DNA from: CAWCAW01 sp963714125
GTDB lineage: Bacteria > Actinomycetota > Acidimicrobiia > Acidimicrobiales > UBA8190
NCBI GenBank assembly: GCA_963714125.1
Contig: OY970234.1
Coordinates: 3,162,001 to 3,226,000 of the forward strand
Length of the DNA stretch: 64,000 nucleotides
Reading direction: 5' to 3'
Both the position numbers and the translations under genes were made by a program. The notes beneath the pieces were generated by a model. The model searched no databases and was not told where the DNA came from. It saw only the letters and a list, made by a program, of their open reading frames with translations. Positions within the stretch are counted from its first letter, which is position 1, and each line of letters opens with the position of its first letter. Shown piece by piece: positions 52,009 to 60,043 of this stretch.

Positions 52009-52470
52009 ATGCGCATCCGAATTGAAGGAACCGATCTTCCCGGTCGAGAATGCGGTCCCGGACCCGATTTTCCCGACGGACATCACAACATCCATGTGGC
52101 CGTGCAGGGACGGAAAGGTCAGCAGGACCTCTTTGGCTCTACTCGGGCCGACGCCGCGACGGCTGAGTGGGAGCTCGATTGCGACGTCACCGGTCAGCCG
52201 CCCACTGTCGACTTCAAGGGCCCGCAGATCCAGGGCTCGCCCACCAAGCGATTCATCTATCTCACCTGGGGAGTAGTCGACACCGCAGGGGCCTTTACGA
52301 TGTTTCGCCGGGCCAAGCTCTGGCTCGATGCCATTGCCCCCGACATCGTCGACGAGGCACGCCTCCGGGGCATACTCAACGGTCGACTAGGACTCTCCGA
52401 CGACCGTGGTCGGCCGCTTTGTGCTTCGGTGCGGCCGCCCCTCATTCGATGGTCCGCCGCCGATTCATAG
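52009..52470 (+). CDS. DUF5990-family protein
   Basis: 153 residues from ATG 52009 ('MRIRIEGTDLPGRECGPGPD'). The frame opens at 51961 and ATGs at 51997 and 52000 are possible. 'HNIHVAVQGRKGQQDLFGST', 'TAEWELDCDV', 'PQIQGSPTKRFIYLTWGVVD' and 'FTMFRRAKLWLDAIAPDIV' fit the DUF5990 pattern as I know it: N-terminal strand pair 'I.G.DLPGR.C', a middle domain with 'DF.GP..QG.P..RF.YL.WG'. The function of the family is not known. It faces the ABC-2-like permease, divergent. Confidence 0.75.
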   Translation: MRIRIEGTDLPGRECGPGPDFPDGHHNIHVAVQGRKGQQDLFGSTRADAATAEWELDCDVTGQPPTVDFKGPQIQGSPTKRFIYLTWGVVDTAGAFTMFRRAKLWLDAIAPDIVDEARLRGILNGRLGLSDDRGRPLCASVRPPLIRWSAADS

Positions 52471-52518
52471 GTCCACGCTTCTCGACCGCACCCCCCGCTC
52501 GACGGTGTCACGGTGCTC

Positions 52519-52806
52519 TCAATCGACCACGTGGAATTCGATTCGGTAAAGCAGCGTGTCGTCATAAATGGGACCGGCATGGGCGGCCCGTTGTCGCAGC
52601 GACTCCCGGTCCTTTTCACCCGATCGCCGTACGTCGGCGCGCGTCACACTCGAGAAAGGCACCAGTTCGATCGAGTCCACCTGGATCCGCGCCGGTCCGA
52701 CCCAATACATTCCTCCGACTTTCACCTTGGGTCGTTGCCACAGCCGGTAAGAGACGGTGATGGCGCCGACGGCGACGTCCTCGCGGAGTTCCTGGCTGAA
52801 CTGCAC
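52519..52806 (-). CDS. ASCH/PUA-like small protein, right edge of the accessory region
   Basis: 95 residues, ATG 52806. 'ITVSYRLWQRPKVKVGGMYWVG', 'ARIQVDSIELVPFSSVTRADVR' and 'SGEKDRESLRQRAAHAGPIYDD' and 'TLLYRIEFHVV' resemble ASCH-type beta-barrel proteins ('T.RLW....VK.G..Y.VG...I.V..I......I...D....G....'). ASCH domains bind RNA in some cases. Stop codons flank it closely, and the next gene to the right is the Cys-rich protein beside sufB, 46 bp away and on the same strand. Confidence 0.65.
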   Translation of the reverse strand: MQFSQELREDVAVGAITVSYRLWQRPKVKVGGMYWVGPARIQVDSIELVPFSSVTRADVRRSGEKDRESLRQRAAHAGPIYDDTLLYRIEFHVVD

Positions 52807-52851
52807 CGGTCGGCCGGGGGTAAAGGTGAGGGTGAAGTTGGGTGGGTGCCC

Positions 52852-53196
52852 TCAGCGGGGCCGGCGCTTGAGCCAGCGGCGGCGCCCGCCGGACTTCTCC
52901 TGCTTTGCCCGCTGACGCTCGACATCCGAAAGAACCTCAGGGGCGGCCGCGTTGACAATCCCTTCGGCGTCCTCGAGGAGCTGGATCACGTCGGGGCCGG
53001 AATGCGGCTCGTCCTCGATGGGAGGTTCCACCAACGTGCCGTGGACCCAACCGGCGTCAGCCAAGCGACGTACGTACGAAGCGCAGTCATCGGGACACCG
53101 CCACGGGGCCTCGGGGGCCAAGTCGAGCTCGCAGAAACGCGCCACCTCACCGGTGGAGTACGTCCGGCTCTGGAAATGCTTGCATTCCTCGCGCAT
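52852..53196 (-). CDS. Cys-rich small protein next to sufB
   Basis: 114 residues from ATG 53196 ('MREECKHFQSRTYSTGEVAR'); the frame begins 15 codons earlier. The N-terminal 40 residues carry a pattern of Cys and His (C5, H7, C22, C34, C38: 'ECKHF', 'FCELDL', 'APWRCPDDCASY'), a plausible metal or Fe-S site. The C-terminal part is acidic, then ends in a basic tail ('RRRWLKRRPR'). Proteins starting 'MREECKHF' with 'RFC.LDLAPEAPWRCP..C' seem frequent next to sufB in this group, but I cannot name a family. Transcribed after sufB with a 91-bp gap. Confidence 0.72.
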   Translation of the reverse strand: MREECKHFQSRTYSTGEVARFCELDLAPEAPWRCPDDCASYVRRLADAGWVHGTLVEPPIEDEPHSGPDVIQLLEDAEGIVNAAAPEVLSDVERQRAKQEKSGGRRRWLKRRPR

Positions 53197-53287
53197 GGGC
53201 ACGGTGCAGATCCTTGCACGCACCGGCGACTCCCGCCGCACGCCACCAACAAGAAACGGTCAGGAGCCCGGGATGTCCGACAGCCAG

Positions 53288-54688
53288 CTAGCCGACGGAA
53301 CCTTCCATCTGCAGCTCGATGAGCCGGCTCCACTCCACCGCGTACTCCATGGGGAGGGTCCGCGTCACCGGCTCGATAAAGCCGTTGACGATCATGGACA
53401 TGGCCTGGCTCTCGGACAATCCTCGGCTCATGAGATAGAAGAGCTGGTCGTCACCGATCTTGGACACCGTGGCCTCATGGCCGATCTGTGCGTCACGCTC
53501 GGCGACTTCCATATAGGGCTTGGTCTCCGACGTCGACTCCTCGTCGAGAATGAGGGCATCACAGCGAACGAAGCTCTTGGCGTGCTTGGCTCCCTCGTCC
53601 ACGTGCACGAGACCGCGGTAGGTGGAAAGCCCGCCGCCCTTGGAGATCGACTTGGACACGATGGTGGACGTCGTCTCCGGAGCGGCGTGGACCATCTTGG
53701 CCCCGGCGTCTTGGTGCTGATGAGGTCCGGCGTAGGCCACCGACAGCACCTCTCCTGAAGCCTTCGGCCCTACCATGTACACCGACGGGTACTTCATGGT
53801 GAGCCTCGAACCGATGTTGCCGTCGATCCAGGCCACGTGCGACTCGGCCTCGGCACGAGCGCGCTTGGTGACGAGGTTATAGACGTTGTTGGACCAGTTC
53901 TGAATGGTCGTATAGGTAATGCGCGATCCCGGCAACGCCACCAGCTCCACCACGGCTGAGTGCAGTGAGTCAGTCGAGTACACCGGAGCCGAGCAACCTT
54001 CGATGTAGTGCACCTCGGAGCCTTCGTCCGCAATGATCAGCGTGCGCTCGAACTGGCCCATGTTCTCGGCGTTGATGCGGAAATACGCCTGCAGGGGCAT
54101 GTCGACACGCACCCCGGGCGGCACGTAGATGAACGATCCTCCCGACCACACCGCCGAGTTGAGCGCCGCGAACTTGTTGTCGTTGGGCGGGATGACCGTC
54201 GCGAACCACTTCCGCACGATGTCCGGGTACTCGCGCACCGCCGTGTCCATGTCGCAGAACAGGACGCCCAGGGCCTCAAGATCGGCACGATTGCGGTGGA
54301 AGACCACCTCGGACTCGTACTGGGCCGTCACCCCGGCCAGGTACTTGCGCTCGGCCTCAGGGATACCGAGCTTCTGGTAGGTGTTCTTGATCTCTTCAGG
54401 AAGGTCTTCCCAGTCGTTGACCTGACCCTCGGTGGGCTTGATGTAGTAGTAGATGTCGTCGAAGTCGAGGTCGGGCATGTTGACGGCGAACCAGGGCGCC
54501 ATGGGCTTCGAGTAGAAGCGCTTCAAGGCCCGCAGGCGGAAGTCCCGCATCCACGTGGGCTCGCCCTTCATCTCGGACATCTCCCGGACGATCGCCTCCG
54601 AGAGGCCCTTCTTGGGCTTGAACACAGGGGTCCCGGCGTCGCTCCACCCGAGCTTGTACTTCCCGAGATCCAGGTCCGTTGTCGTCAT
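53288..54688 (-). CDS. sufB: SufB, Fe-S cluster scaffold subunit
   Basis: 466 residues from ATG 54688 ('MTTTDLDLGKYKLGWSD'); the frame opens earlier. SufB is the core scaffold with SufC and SufD. Visible are 'KPMAPWFAVNMPDLDFDDI', 'SGGSFIYVPPGVRVDMPLQAYFRIN', 'VHYIEGCSAPVYSTDSLHSA' (the Cys near 250), 'QNWSNNVYNLVTKRARAE', 'HQDAGAKMVHAAPETTSTIVSKSISK' and 'KHAKSFVRCDALILDEES' with the conserved Cys near 405, the candidate cluster ligand. Complete. sufD and sufC2 are 21 kb away on the same strand. Confidence 0.96.
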   Translation of the reverse strand: MTTTDLDLGKYKLGWSDAGTPVFKPKKGLSEAIVREMSEMKGEPTWMRDFRLRALKRFYSKPMAPWFAVNMPDLDFDDIYYYIKPTEGQVNDWEDLPEEIKNTYQKLGIPEAERKYLAGVTAQYESEVVFHRNRADLEALGVLFCDMDTAVREYPDIVRKWFATVIPPNDNKFAALNSAVWSGGSFIYVPPGVRVDMPLQAYFRINAENMGQFERTLIIADEGSEVHYIEGCSAPVYSTDSLHSAVVELVALPGSRITYTTIQNWSNNVYNLVTKRARAEAESHVAWIDGNIGSRLTMKYPSVYMVGPKASGEVLSVAYAGPHQHQDAGAKMVHAAPETTSTIVSKSISKGGGLSTYRGLVHVDEGAKHAKSFVRCDALILDEESTSETKPYMEVAERDAQIGHEATVSKIGDDQLFYLMSRGLSESQAMSMIVNGFIEPVTRTLPMEYAVEWSRLIELQMEGSVG

Positions 54689-54836
54689 AGTCACCTTTTG
54701 GGTGTCTGAGCAGCGCCGGCATGAGATTGACGCCTGGTCGGTCACCCCTCGAATCGGGTATTTCTCCTACCTAGATAGTAACAACCCCACGGGGCCCGAG
54801 CGAGCATGAATCGCCTGGTCTGAGATGATCCTGGTC
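54689..54836. promoter_or_regulatory. Divergent promoter region of sufB and oligopeptidase B
   Basis: 148 bp. AT-richer stretch around 54755-54785 (GGTATTTCTCCTACCTAGATAGTAAC). TACCTAGATAGTA contains TAC...GTA arms and resembles an operator, next to possible -10 elements. A SufR-like regulator site would be expected here but I cannot assign one. Confidence 0.4.
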
Positions 54837-57056
54837 GTGACCGCTCCTTCCTCCCCCGGCTCGGCTGACAACTCCCGGCCAGACCCTCTTTTGCCCCCGG
54901 CCCCGGTGGCACCTCGCCGGCCGACGGTGCTCGAAACTCACGGCGACAAGCGCGTAGACGACTGGTACTGGCTTGGTGACCGGCAAGATCCGGCCGTCCG
55001 GACCCTGCTCGAGGAGGAGAATGCCTTCACCGAGCGGGCCACCGAATCGTTGGCCGATCTTCGCCACCGCCTCTTCGGCGAAATTCGTAGCCGAATCGTC
55101 GAGACGGACCTGTCCGTCCCCGTGCGCAAGGGACCGTGGTGGTACTACGCCCGCACCGAGGAGGGACTGAATTACGCCGCTTGGTGTCGCCTGCCGGTGG
55201 ACGGGCCCGGGCGCGACCCCGCCGTACCGCCGGGCACAGCCGACGCCGGCACCGATCCGCCACGAGATGAGCCTGAGGCGGGCCGGGCCGCGCCGGCCCG
55301 TTGGAGCGACGAACAGGTCATGCTCGACGAGAACGTCATCGCCGAAGGAGAGTCCTACCTCTCGGTGGTCAACGTGTCGGTGAGCCCGGGCCAGAACCTC
55401 CTCACCTACGCCGTCGACATCACCGGTGACGAACGCTTCACCCTAAAGGTGCGCGATCTCGACACCGGCGTCGACCTGCCCGACACCATCGAGAACACTT
55501 CCTATGGCGTGGCGTGGGCGAACGACGATGCCACCATCTTTTACGCGCGCCCCGACTCCGCCAACCGTCCGTACCAATTATGGCGCCATCGCCTGGGGTC
55601 ACTGCCGGGCGAAGACGTCCTGGTCTTCGAGGAGCCCGACGAGCGGTTCCACTTGGGGGTGGGTCGGACCAAGGACGGCGCCTTTGTCGTGCTGGAGTTG
55701 CAGTCCCAGGTCACCTCCGAGGTGCACATCGTTTCCGCCGATCACCCCGAGGTGCCCTTGGCCGTGGTGGCACCTCGGCGCCAAGGCGTCGAGTACGCCG
55801 TGGAGCACCACACCGGGACGTTGCTGGTTCTCACCAACGACGAGGCCGAGAACTTTCGCCTCATGGCCGTGTCGCCGGACAACCCGGGCCGCCCCCACTG
55901 GAGGGAAGTCATCGCCCATCGGCTCGACGCCCGGCTCGACGGCGTCGAGCCGTTCGCCCGCCATCTGGTGTGCTACGAGCGGGTGGGCGGCGAACCACGC
56001 ATCCGTGTCATCGCGCTGCCCGACGGGCCACCGGCGTGGGACACCTCCATCTCCGGCGGGTGGCTGGTGCCGAGCCCCGAGACCCCGTCGGCCTCGTGGG
56101 GAGGGGGTAACCCGGAGTTCGACGCCACCACCTTGCGCTACGAGTACTCATCGTTGGTCACGCCGCGTTCGGTGTACGACCTCAATCTCGATGATCGCCA
56201 GTCCGTCCTGCGCAAACGCCAGCCCGTTCTGGGCGGCTACAACCCCGATGACTACCTCACGGGGCGCGAATGGGCGGTGGCGCCGGACGGCACCAACGTC
56301 CCCCTGTCACTGGTGTGGCACCGCGACACCCCTCGCGACGCAACGGCACCGTGTCTGCTGTACGGCTATGGCGCTTACGAACACAGCATCGACGCTGTCT
56401 TCTCCTCCATCCGCCTCAGCCTCCTCGACCGAGGGGTGGTGTTCGCCATTGCGCACGTACGAGGCGGCGGCGAGCTCGGCCGCCGCTGGTATGAAGAGGG
56501 CAAAGGGTTGGCCAAGACCAATACCTTCACGGACTTCGTAGCGTGTGCGCAGCACCTGGTGGAAAGCGGCTGGACAAGCCCGCCGCGCCTGGTGGCCCGA
56601 GGCGGCTCGGCTGGTGGCCTTCTCATGGGGGCAGTGGCCAACATGGCCCCCGAGTTCTTTCGGGCCGTGGTGGCCGAGGTGCCCTTCGTCGACTGCTTGA
56701 CCACCATTCTCGACGACACGCTGCCGTTGTCGGTCATCGAGCGAGAAGAGTGGGGTGACCCGGTCGCCGATGTCGAGATATACGACGTCATGAAGCATTA
56801 CAGCCCGTATGACAATGTTCGGCCCGGACGGTACCCCGACGTGTTGGCCACCGCCGGGTTCGAGGACCCTCGGGTGGGCTACTGGGAACCAACCAAGTGG
56901 GTGCAGAAACTGCGCGCCGCGGATCCCTCCAACCGGGTCTTGCTCAAAGTCGAGCTCGATTCAGGCCACGGCGGTCCGTCGGGGCGCTATGACGCCTGGC
57001 GCGACGAGGCCTGGGTGCTCGCCTTCATCCTGGATGCCATCGGCCTCGCTGACTGA
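54837..57056 (+). CDS. Prolyl oligopeptidase family protease, oligopeptidase B (S9A)
   Basis: 739 residues from GTG 54837 ('MTAPSSPGSADNSRPDPLL'); ATG 54825 in frame gives four more residues. Length is normal for PtrB. An N-terminal seven-blade beta-propeller (about 70-440) is followed by the hydrolase domain: nucleophile Ser in 'ARGGSAGGLLMGAVANM' (about 588), the acid in 'ATAGFEDPRVGYWEP' (about 673) and His in 'DSGHGGPSGRYDAW' (about 709). It cleaves peptides after basic residues in the cytoplasm. 'GYGAYEHSIDAVFSSI' is typical. Neighbour genes do not suggest a pathway. Confidence 0.94.
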   Translation: MTAPSSPGSADNSRPDPLLPPAPVAPRRPTVLETHGDKRVDDWYWLGDRQDPAVRTLLEEENAFTERATESLADLRHRLFGEIRSRIVETDLSVPVRKGPWWYYARTEEGLNYAAWCRLPVDGPGRDPAVPPGTADAGTDPPRDEPEAGRAAPARWSDEQVMLDENVIAEGESYLSVVNVSVSPGQNLLTYAVDITGDERFTLKVRDLDTGVDLPDTIENTSYGVAWANDDATIFYARPDSANRPYQLWRHRLGSLPGEDVLVFEEPDERFHLGVGRTKDGAFVVLELQSQVTSEVHIVSADHPEVPLAVVAPRRQGVEYAVEHHTGTLLVLTNDEAENFRLMAVSPDNPGRPHWREVIAHRLDARLDGVEPFARHLVCYERVGGEPRIRVIALPDGPPAWDTSISGGWLVPSPETPSASWGGGNPEFDATTLRYEYSSLVTPRSVYDLNLDDRQSVLRKRQPVLGGYNPDDYLTGREWAVAPDGTNVPLSLVWHRDTPRDATAPCLLYGYGAYEHSIDAVFSSIRLSLLDRGVVFAIAHVRGGGELGRRWYEEGKGLAKTNTFTDFVACAQHLVESGWTSPPRLVARGGSAGGLLMGAVANMAPEFFRAVVAEVPFVDCLTTILDDTLPLSVIEREEWGDPVADVEIYDVMKHYSPYDNVRPGRYPDVLATAGFEDPRVGYWEPTKWVQKLRAADPSNRVLLKVELDSGHGGPSGRYDAWRDEAWVLAFILDAIGLAD

Positions 57057-57065
57057 CGACGCACT

Positions 57066-57617
57066 TCAGGTACGCATCGGATACGACGGCTGAACACCGG
57101 CAGCGATGTCGCGGCGAAGAGGATTGGACTGATCGCGTGCCGAGAGCACCGGGGCAGCCACGCCCCAATCAGCGCCGATCTCGGGATCGTCCCACGCCAC
57201 GCCGAGTTCGTCGGCGGGGCTGTAGTAGTTGTCGACCAGGTACCACAACAGCACGTCGGTGAGTGACGCGAAGCCATGGGCGACACCGGGAGGAATGAAC
57301 AACCCTCGGTCCTTGGCCCCATCGAGGTCGATGACGAGTGTCGCCTTTTCTGTGGGAGAACCCACGCGCAAGTCATGCAGCACCACCCGTGCGGTCCCCC
57401 GCAGCACGTACCAGTAGTCGGCCTGGTGGAGGTGATAGTGAAGTCCGACCACAGCACCGGCCTGCTTTTCGGACCGGTTGCCTTGGACCATCTCACGGCC
57501 CAGGGGAAACCACGACCGCCGGTACGTCTCTACGAAACGACCGCGCTCGTCCCCATGGGCATCAGGTTCGGCGAGCACCACATCGGCAATGACATCTGAA
57601 GGAATGATCTTGGGCAC
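57066..57617 (-). CDS. dTDP-4-dehydrorhamnose 3,5-epimerase-like cupin (RmlC family)
   Basis: 183 residues from GTG 57617 ('MPKIIPSDVIADVVLAEP'), preceded at some distance by CGGAG; a start at 57686 is also open. RmlC signature: 'DERGRFVETYRRSWFP', 'NRSEKQAGAVVGLHYHLHQADYWYVLRG', 'RVVLHDLRVGS', 'FIPPGVAHGFASLTD' and 'NYYSPADELGVAWDDPEIG'. His and Asp of the active site are kept in 'HYHLHQADYW' and the later Tyr. It makes dTDP-L-rhamnose or a related sugar. No other rhamnose genes are in the window. It is in a run with the flavin reductase and the MBL protein. Confidence 0.9.
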   Translation of the reverse strand: MPKIIPSDVIADVVLAEPDAHGDERGRFVETYRRSWFPLGREMVQGNRSEKQAGAVVGLHYHLHQADYWYVLRGTARVVLHDLRVGSPTEKATLVIDLDGAKDRGLFIPPGVAHGFASLTDVLLWYLVDNYYSPADELGVAWDDPEIGADWGVAAPVLSARDQSNPLRRDIAAGVQPSYPMRT

Positions 57618-57660
57618 GGTCGCCCACGCTACTCCGGGGTCAACGACGACCCGGTGCGCG

Positions 57661-58164
57661 TCAGGATTCCAAGCGCCCGAATCCACCGCGGTAGAAGAGC
57701 AAGGGTCGGCCTCGGCGCACCCCCATGTCCTGCACCTCGCCGATCACGATCTCGTGGTCGCCGGCGTCGTGCGAGCGCAGGAAGCGGCACTCCACCCAGG
57801 CGAGGACGCCGTCGATGAGTGGCGCACCGTTTCCCCCCGGGTGCCAACCCACCCCGGCGAACTTGTCGGCCCCCGATACGGCAAAGTCCCGCGACAACGC
57901 CTCTTGGTCATCAGAGAGGATGTTGATGCAGAACGTTCCGGCCCGGGCGATGCGCGGCCACGATGTGGAGGACTTGGCCGGAGCCAAGGCCACCAGGGCG
58001 GGCTCGAGCGACAAGGCCGTAAAGGCTTGGCAGGTGAACCCCACCGGCACGTCATCCTCCATGGCCGTGACGATGGTCACGCCCGTGGCGAAATGCCCGA
58101 GCACCTCTTTGAAGCGACCGACGTCGATGTGTCGCTCGTCAGGATCCGCATCCACCATCGTCAC
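57661..58164 (-). CDS. Flavin reductase-like FMN-binding protein
   Basis: 167 residues, ATG 58164. 'FKEVLGHFATGVTIVTAMED', 'VGFTCQAFTALSLEPALVALA', 'KFAGVGWHPGGNGAPLIDGVLAWVECRF' and 'DHEIVIGEVQDMGV' place it in the flavin reductase (HpaC/HsaB) split barrel family. Such proteins reduce FMN or FAD with NAD(P)H and feed a two-component monooxygenase. No partner oxygenase is next to it. It lies 43 bp upstream of the RmlC-like gene and 48 bp downstream of the MBL gene, on the same strand. Confidence 0.92.
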   Translation of the reverse strand: MTMVDADPDERHIDVGRFKEVLGHFATGVTIVTAMEDDVPVGFTCQAFTALSLEPALVALAPAKSSTSWPRIARAGTFCINILSDDQEALSRDFAVSGADKFAGVGWHPGGNGAPLIDGVLAWVECRFLRSHDAGDHEIVIGEVQDMGVRRGRPLLFYRGGFGRLES

Positions 58165-58212
58165 TCCTGTCGCCGTGGGCGCCTTGGATCGTGCTCGACA
58201 GCCGTCAGGCGG

Positions 58213-59118
58213 TCAAGAACGGTCGAGGTCGAGCGTCAGACCTTCGGCGGCGGCGAGAATTCCTTCGAGCTGCGACGCCTCAGGGTCAGCGAGGGCGATG
58301 TCGAGTAGCGCATCGATATCCGCATCGGTGTGCTGCGGATCGTGATGGAACATGACCAGGCGACGGGCACCGGCGGTGGCCGCCACGTGCACGGCATAGG
58401 AGATGGTGGAGTGCCCCCAGGTGGCCTTGGGTGGGAACTCCTCTTCGGTGTACTGGGCGTCATGAACGAGAAGGTCGACCCCATCGCTGAGCTCGAGGAC
58501 GTTGCCGTCGACGAACCGGCGATCCTCCGGTGCTTGGTGGTCGCTGACCACGGCCACCGACTGGCCATCGGCCTCGATACGAAACCCCAGGGTCGTACCC
58601 ACGTGCGGGACCAGACGCACCTTGATCTTGGCCGATCCGATGGCGAAATCGTCGTCGCCGACCTCGTGGAAATCAATACGACCTTGGAGCTGCTTCATCT
58701 GCACCGGGAAGAACGGTGGCTTCACGATCTTGTCGAGAAGATCATGCAAAGACCCGCCTTCTTGATGTGGGCCGTAGATGTCGATGCTGCCGCCGGGACG
58801 GAGTAATGGCGTGCAAAAAGGCAGGCCGATGATGTGGTCCCAGTGGAGGTGGCTCAACAGCGCGCTCACCTGCACGGGACGATCGGGGCCATAACGCGCC
58901 TCGATGTCGTGCCCAAAGGGACGCAGTCCGGTCCCCAGGTCGATGATGATGGGCGGCTCGTCGCCGATCTCCACGGCGATGCACGCCGTGTTCCCGCCGT
59001 AGCGCAGGTACTGAGGGCCCGCACACGGGCATGACCCTCTCACCCCGAAGAACGTGACTCGCAGCTGACGACCCCCTGGCCGGTCTCCCCCGCAATGCCT
59101 CGTCCGCAAGGCGCTCAC
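58213..59118 (-). CDS. MBL-fold metallohydrolase
   Basis: 301 residues, GTG 59118; a start nearer 'LRVTFFGVRGSCPC' is possible. 'SHLHWDHIIGLPF' (about 88) carries the metal HxHxDH motif, followed by 'LVPHVGTTLGFRIEADGQSVAVVSDHQAP' (His and Asp), 'LLVHDAQYTEEEFPPKATWGHSTI' and 'RRLVMFHHDPQHTDADID'. This matches the 'FGVRGSCPC' family of MBL hydrolases, cytoplasmic, often with cAMP or phosphodiester substrates. It starts the leftward run with flavin reductase and RmlC-like gene. Confidence 0.9.
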   Translation of the reverse strand: MSALRTRHCGGDRPGGRQLRVTFFGVRGSCPCAGPQYLRYGGNTACIAVEIGDEPPIIIDLGTGLRPFGHDIEARYGPDRPVQVSALLSHLHWDHIIGLPFCTPLLRPGGSIDIYGPHQEGGSLHDLLDKIVKPPFFPVQMKQLQGRIDFHEVGDDDFAIGSAKIKVRLVPHVGTTLGFRIEADGQSVAVVSDHQAPEDRRFVDGNVLELSDGVDLLVHDAQYTEEEFPPKATWGHSTISYAVHVAATAGARRLVMFHHDPQHTDADIDALLDIALADPEASQLEGILAAAEGLTLDLDRS

Positions 59119-59158
59119 GAGCAGGAGAACCCAACGTGGTCGACACTACTCTTCCCCC

Positions 59159-60028
59159 ATGCCACAACGAACGGTCACGGCCAATGGACTGAGCTTCTCG
59201 TACCTCGAAGACGGCCCCCAAGACGGGCCCCTGGCCCTGTGCCTGCACGGCTTTCCCGACAGCGCCCACACGTGGCGCCATCTCCTGCCCGTCCTGGCCG
59301 ACGCCGGCTACCACGCCGTGGCCCCGTGGCTGAGGGGGTACGCCCCCACCGAGCTTCCGTCCGACGGCCAATACCAGCTGGGTGCCTTGGTCACCGATGC
59401 GTGCGCCCTGCACGAAGCGCTCGGCGGTGGCCCCGACGCTGTGCTCATCGGACACGACTGGGGTGCTCTCACCGCCTACGGAGCCGCTCCCTATCAACCA
59501 GAACGCTGGCGGCGCGTCGTCACCATGGCGGTACCCCCCACCGCGGCGGTGGCGTCAACCTTCTTTACCTACGACCAGTTGAAACGCAGCTTCTACATCT
59601 TCGTCTTCCAGTCGCCGCTGGCCGAGATGGCGGTATCGATGGACGACCACGTCTTCATCGACAGGCTGTGGGCGGACTGGTCGCCCGGTTACGAGGCCCA
59701 GTGGGACATCGCCCAGGTGAAGGAGTCTCTGGGTGCGCCTGAGAACCTGGCCGCCGCCATCGGCTACTACCGCGCCATGTTCGACGGATCGGGACATGAC
59801 CCCGCCTATACCGAGGCCCAGATGGCCTCGGCTCAGGTGCCACCGCAGCCCACCTTGTATCTCCATGGACAAGACGACGGCTGCATGGGTATCGATGGGA
59901 CCAAAGACGTGCTGGCGCTGTTGTCCGAAGGTTCGACCCAGCACACGGTGCGCGATGCCGGCCACTTTCTCCATCTCGATCAACCCGACGTCGTCAACGC
60001 CCACGTGGCGGAATTCCTCGCCCGCTGA
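59159..60028 (+). CDS. Alpha/beta-hydrolase, epoxide hydrolase-like
   Basis: 289 residues, ATG 59159. 'LALCLHGFPDSAHTWRHLLPVL' has HGFP, the oxyanion hole of epoxide hydrolases and dehalogenases. The nucleophile is Asp in 'VLIGHDWGALTAYGAA' (GHDWGA), not Ser. The acid is in 'LHGQDDGCMGI' and His in 'VRDAGHFLHLDQPD'. This fits the epoxide hydrolase/haloalkane dehalogenase group. A cap domain lies between about 140 and 220. It is divergent from the MBL gene (40 bp) and converges on mutY. Confidence 0.92.
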   Translation: MPQRTVTANGLSFSYLEDGPQDGPLALCLHGFPDSAHTWRHLLPVLADAGYHAVAPWLRGYAPTELPSDGQYQLGALVTDACALHEALGGGPDAVLIGHDWGALTAYGAAPYQPERWRRVVTMAVPPTAAVASTFFTYDQLKRSFYIFVFQSPLAEMAVSMDDHVFIDRLWADWSPGYEAQWDIAQVKESLGAPENLAAAIGYYRAMFDGSGHDPAYTEAQMASAQVPPQPTLYLHGQDDGCMGIDGTKDVLALLSEGSTQHTVRDAGHFLHLDQPDVVNAHVAEFLAR

Positions 60029-60043
60029 CAACGCTCGGCGCGC

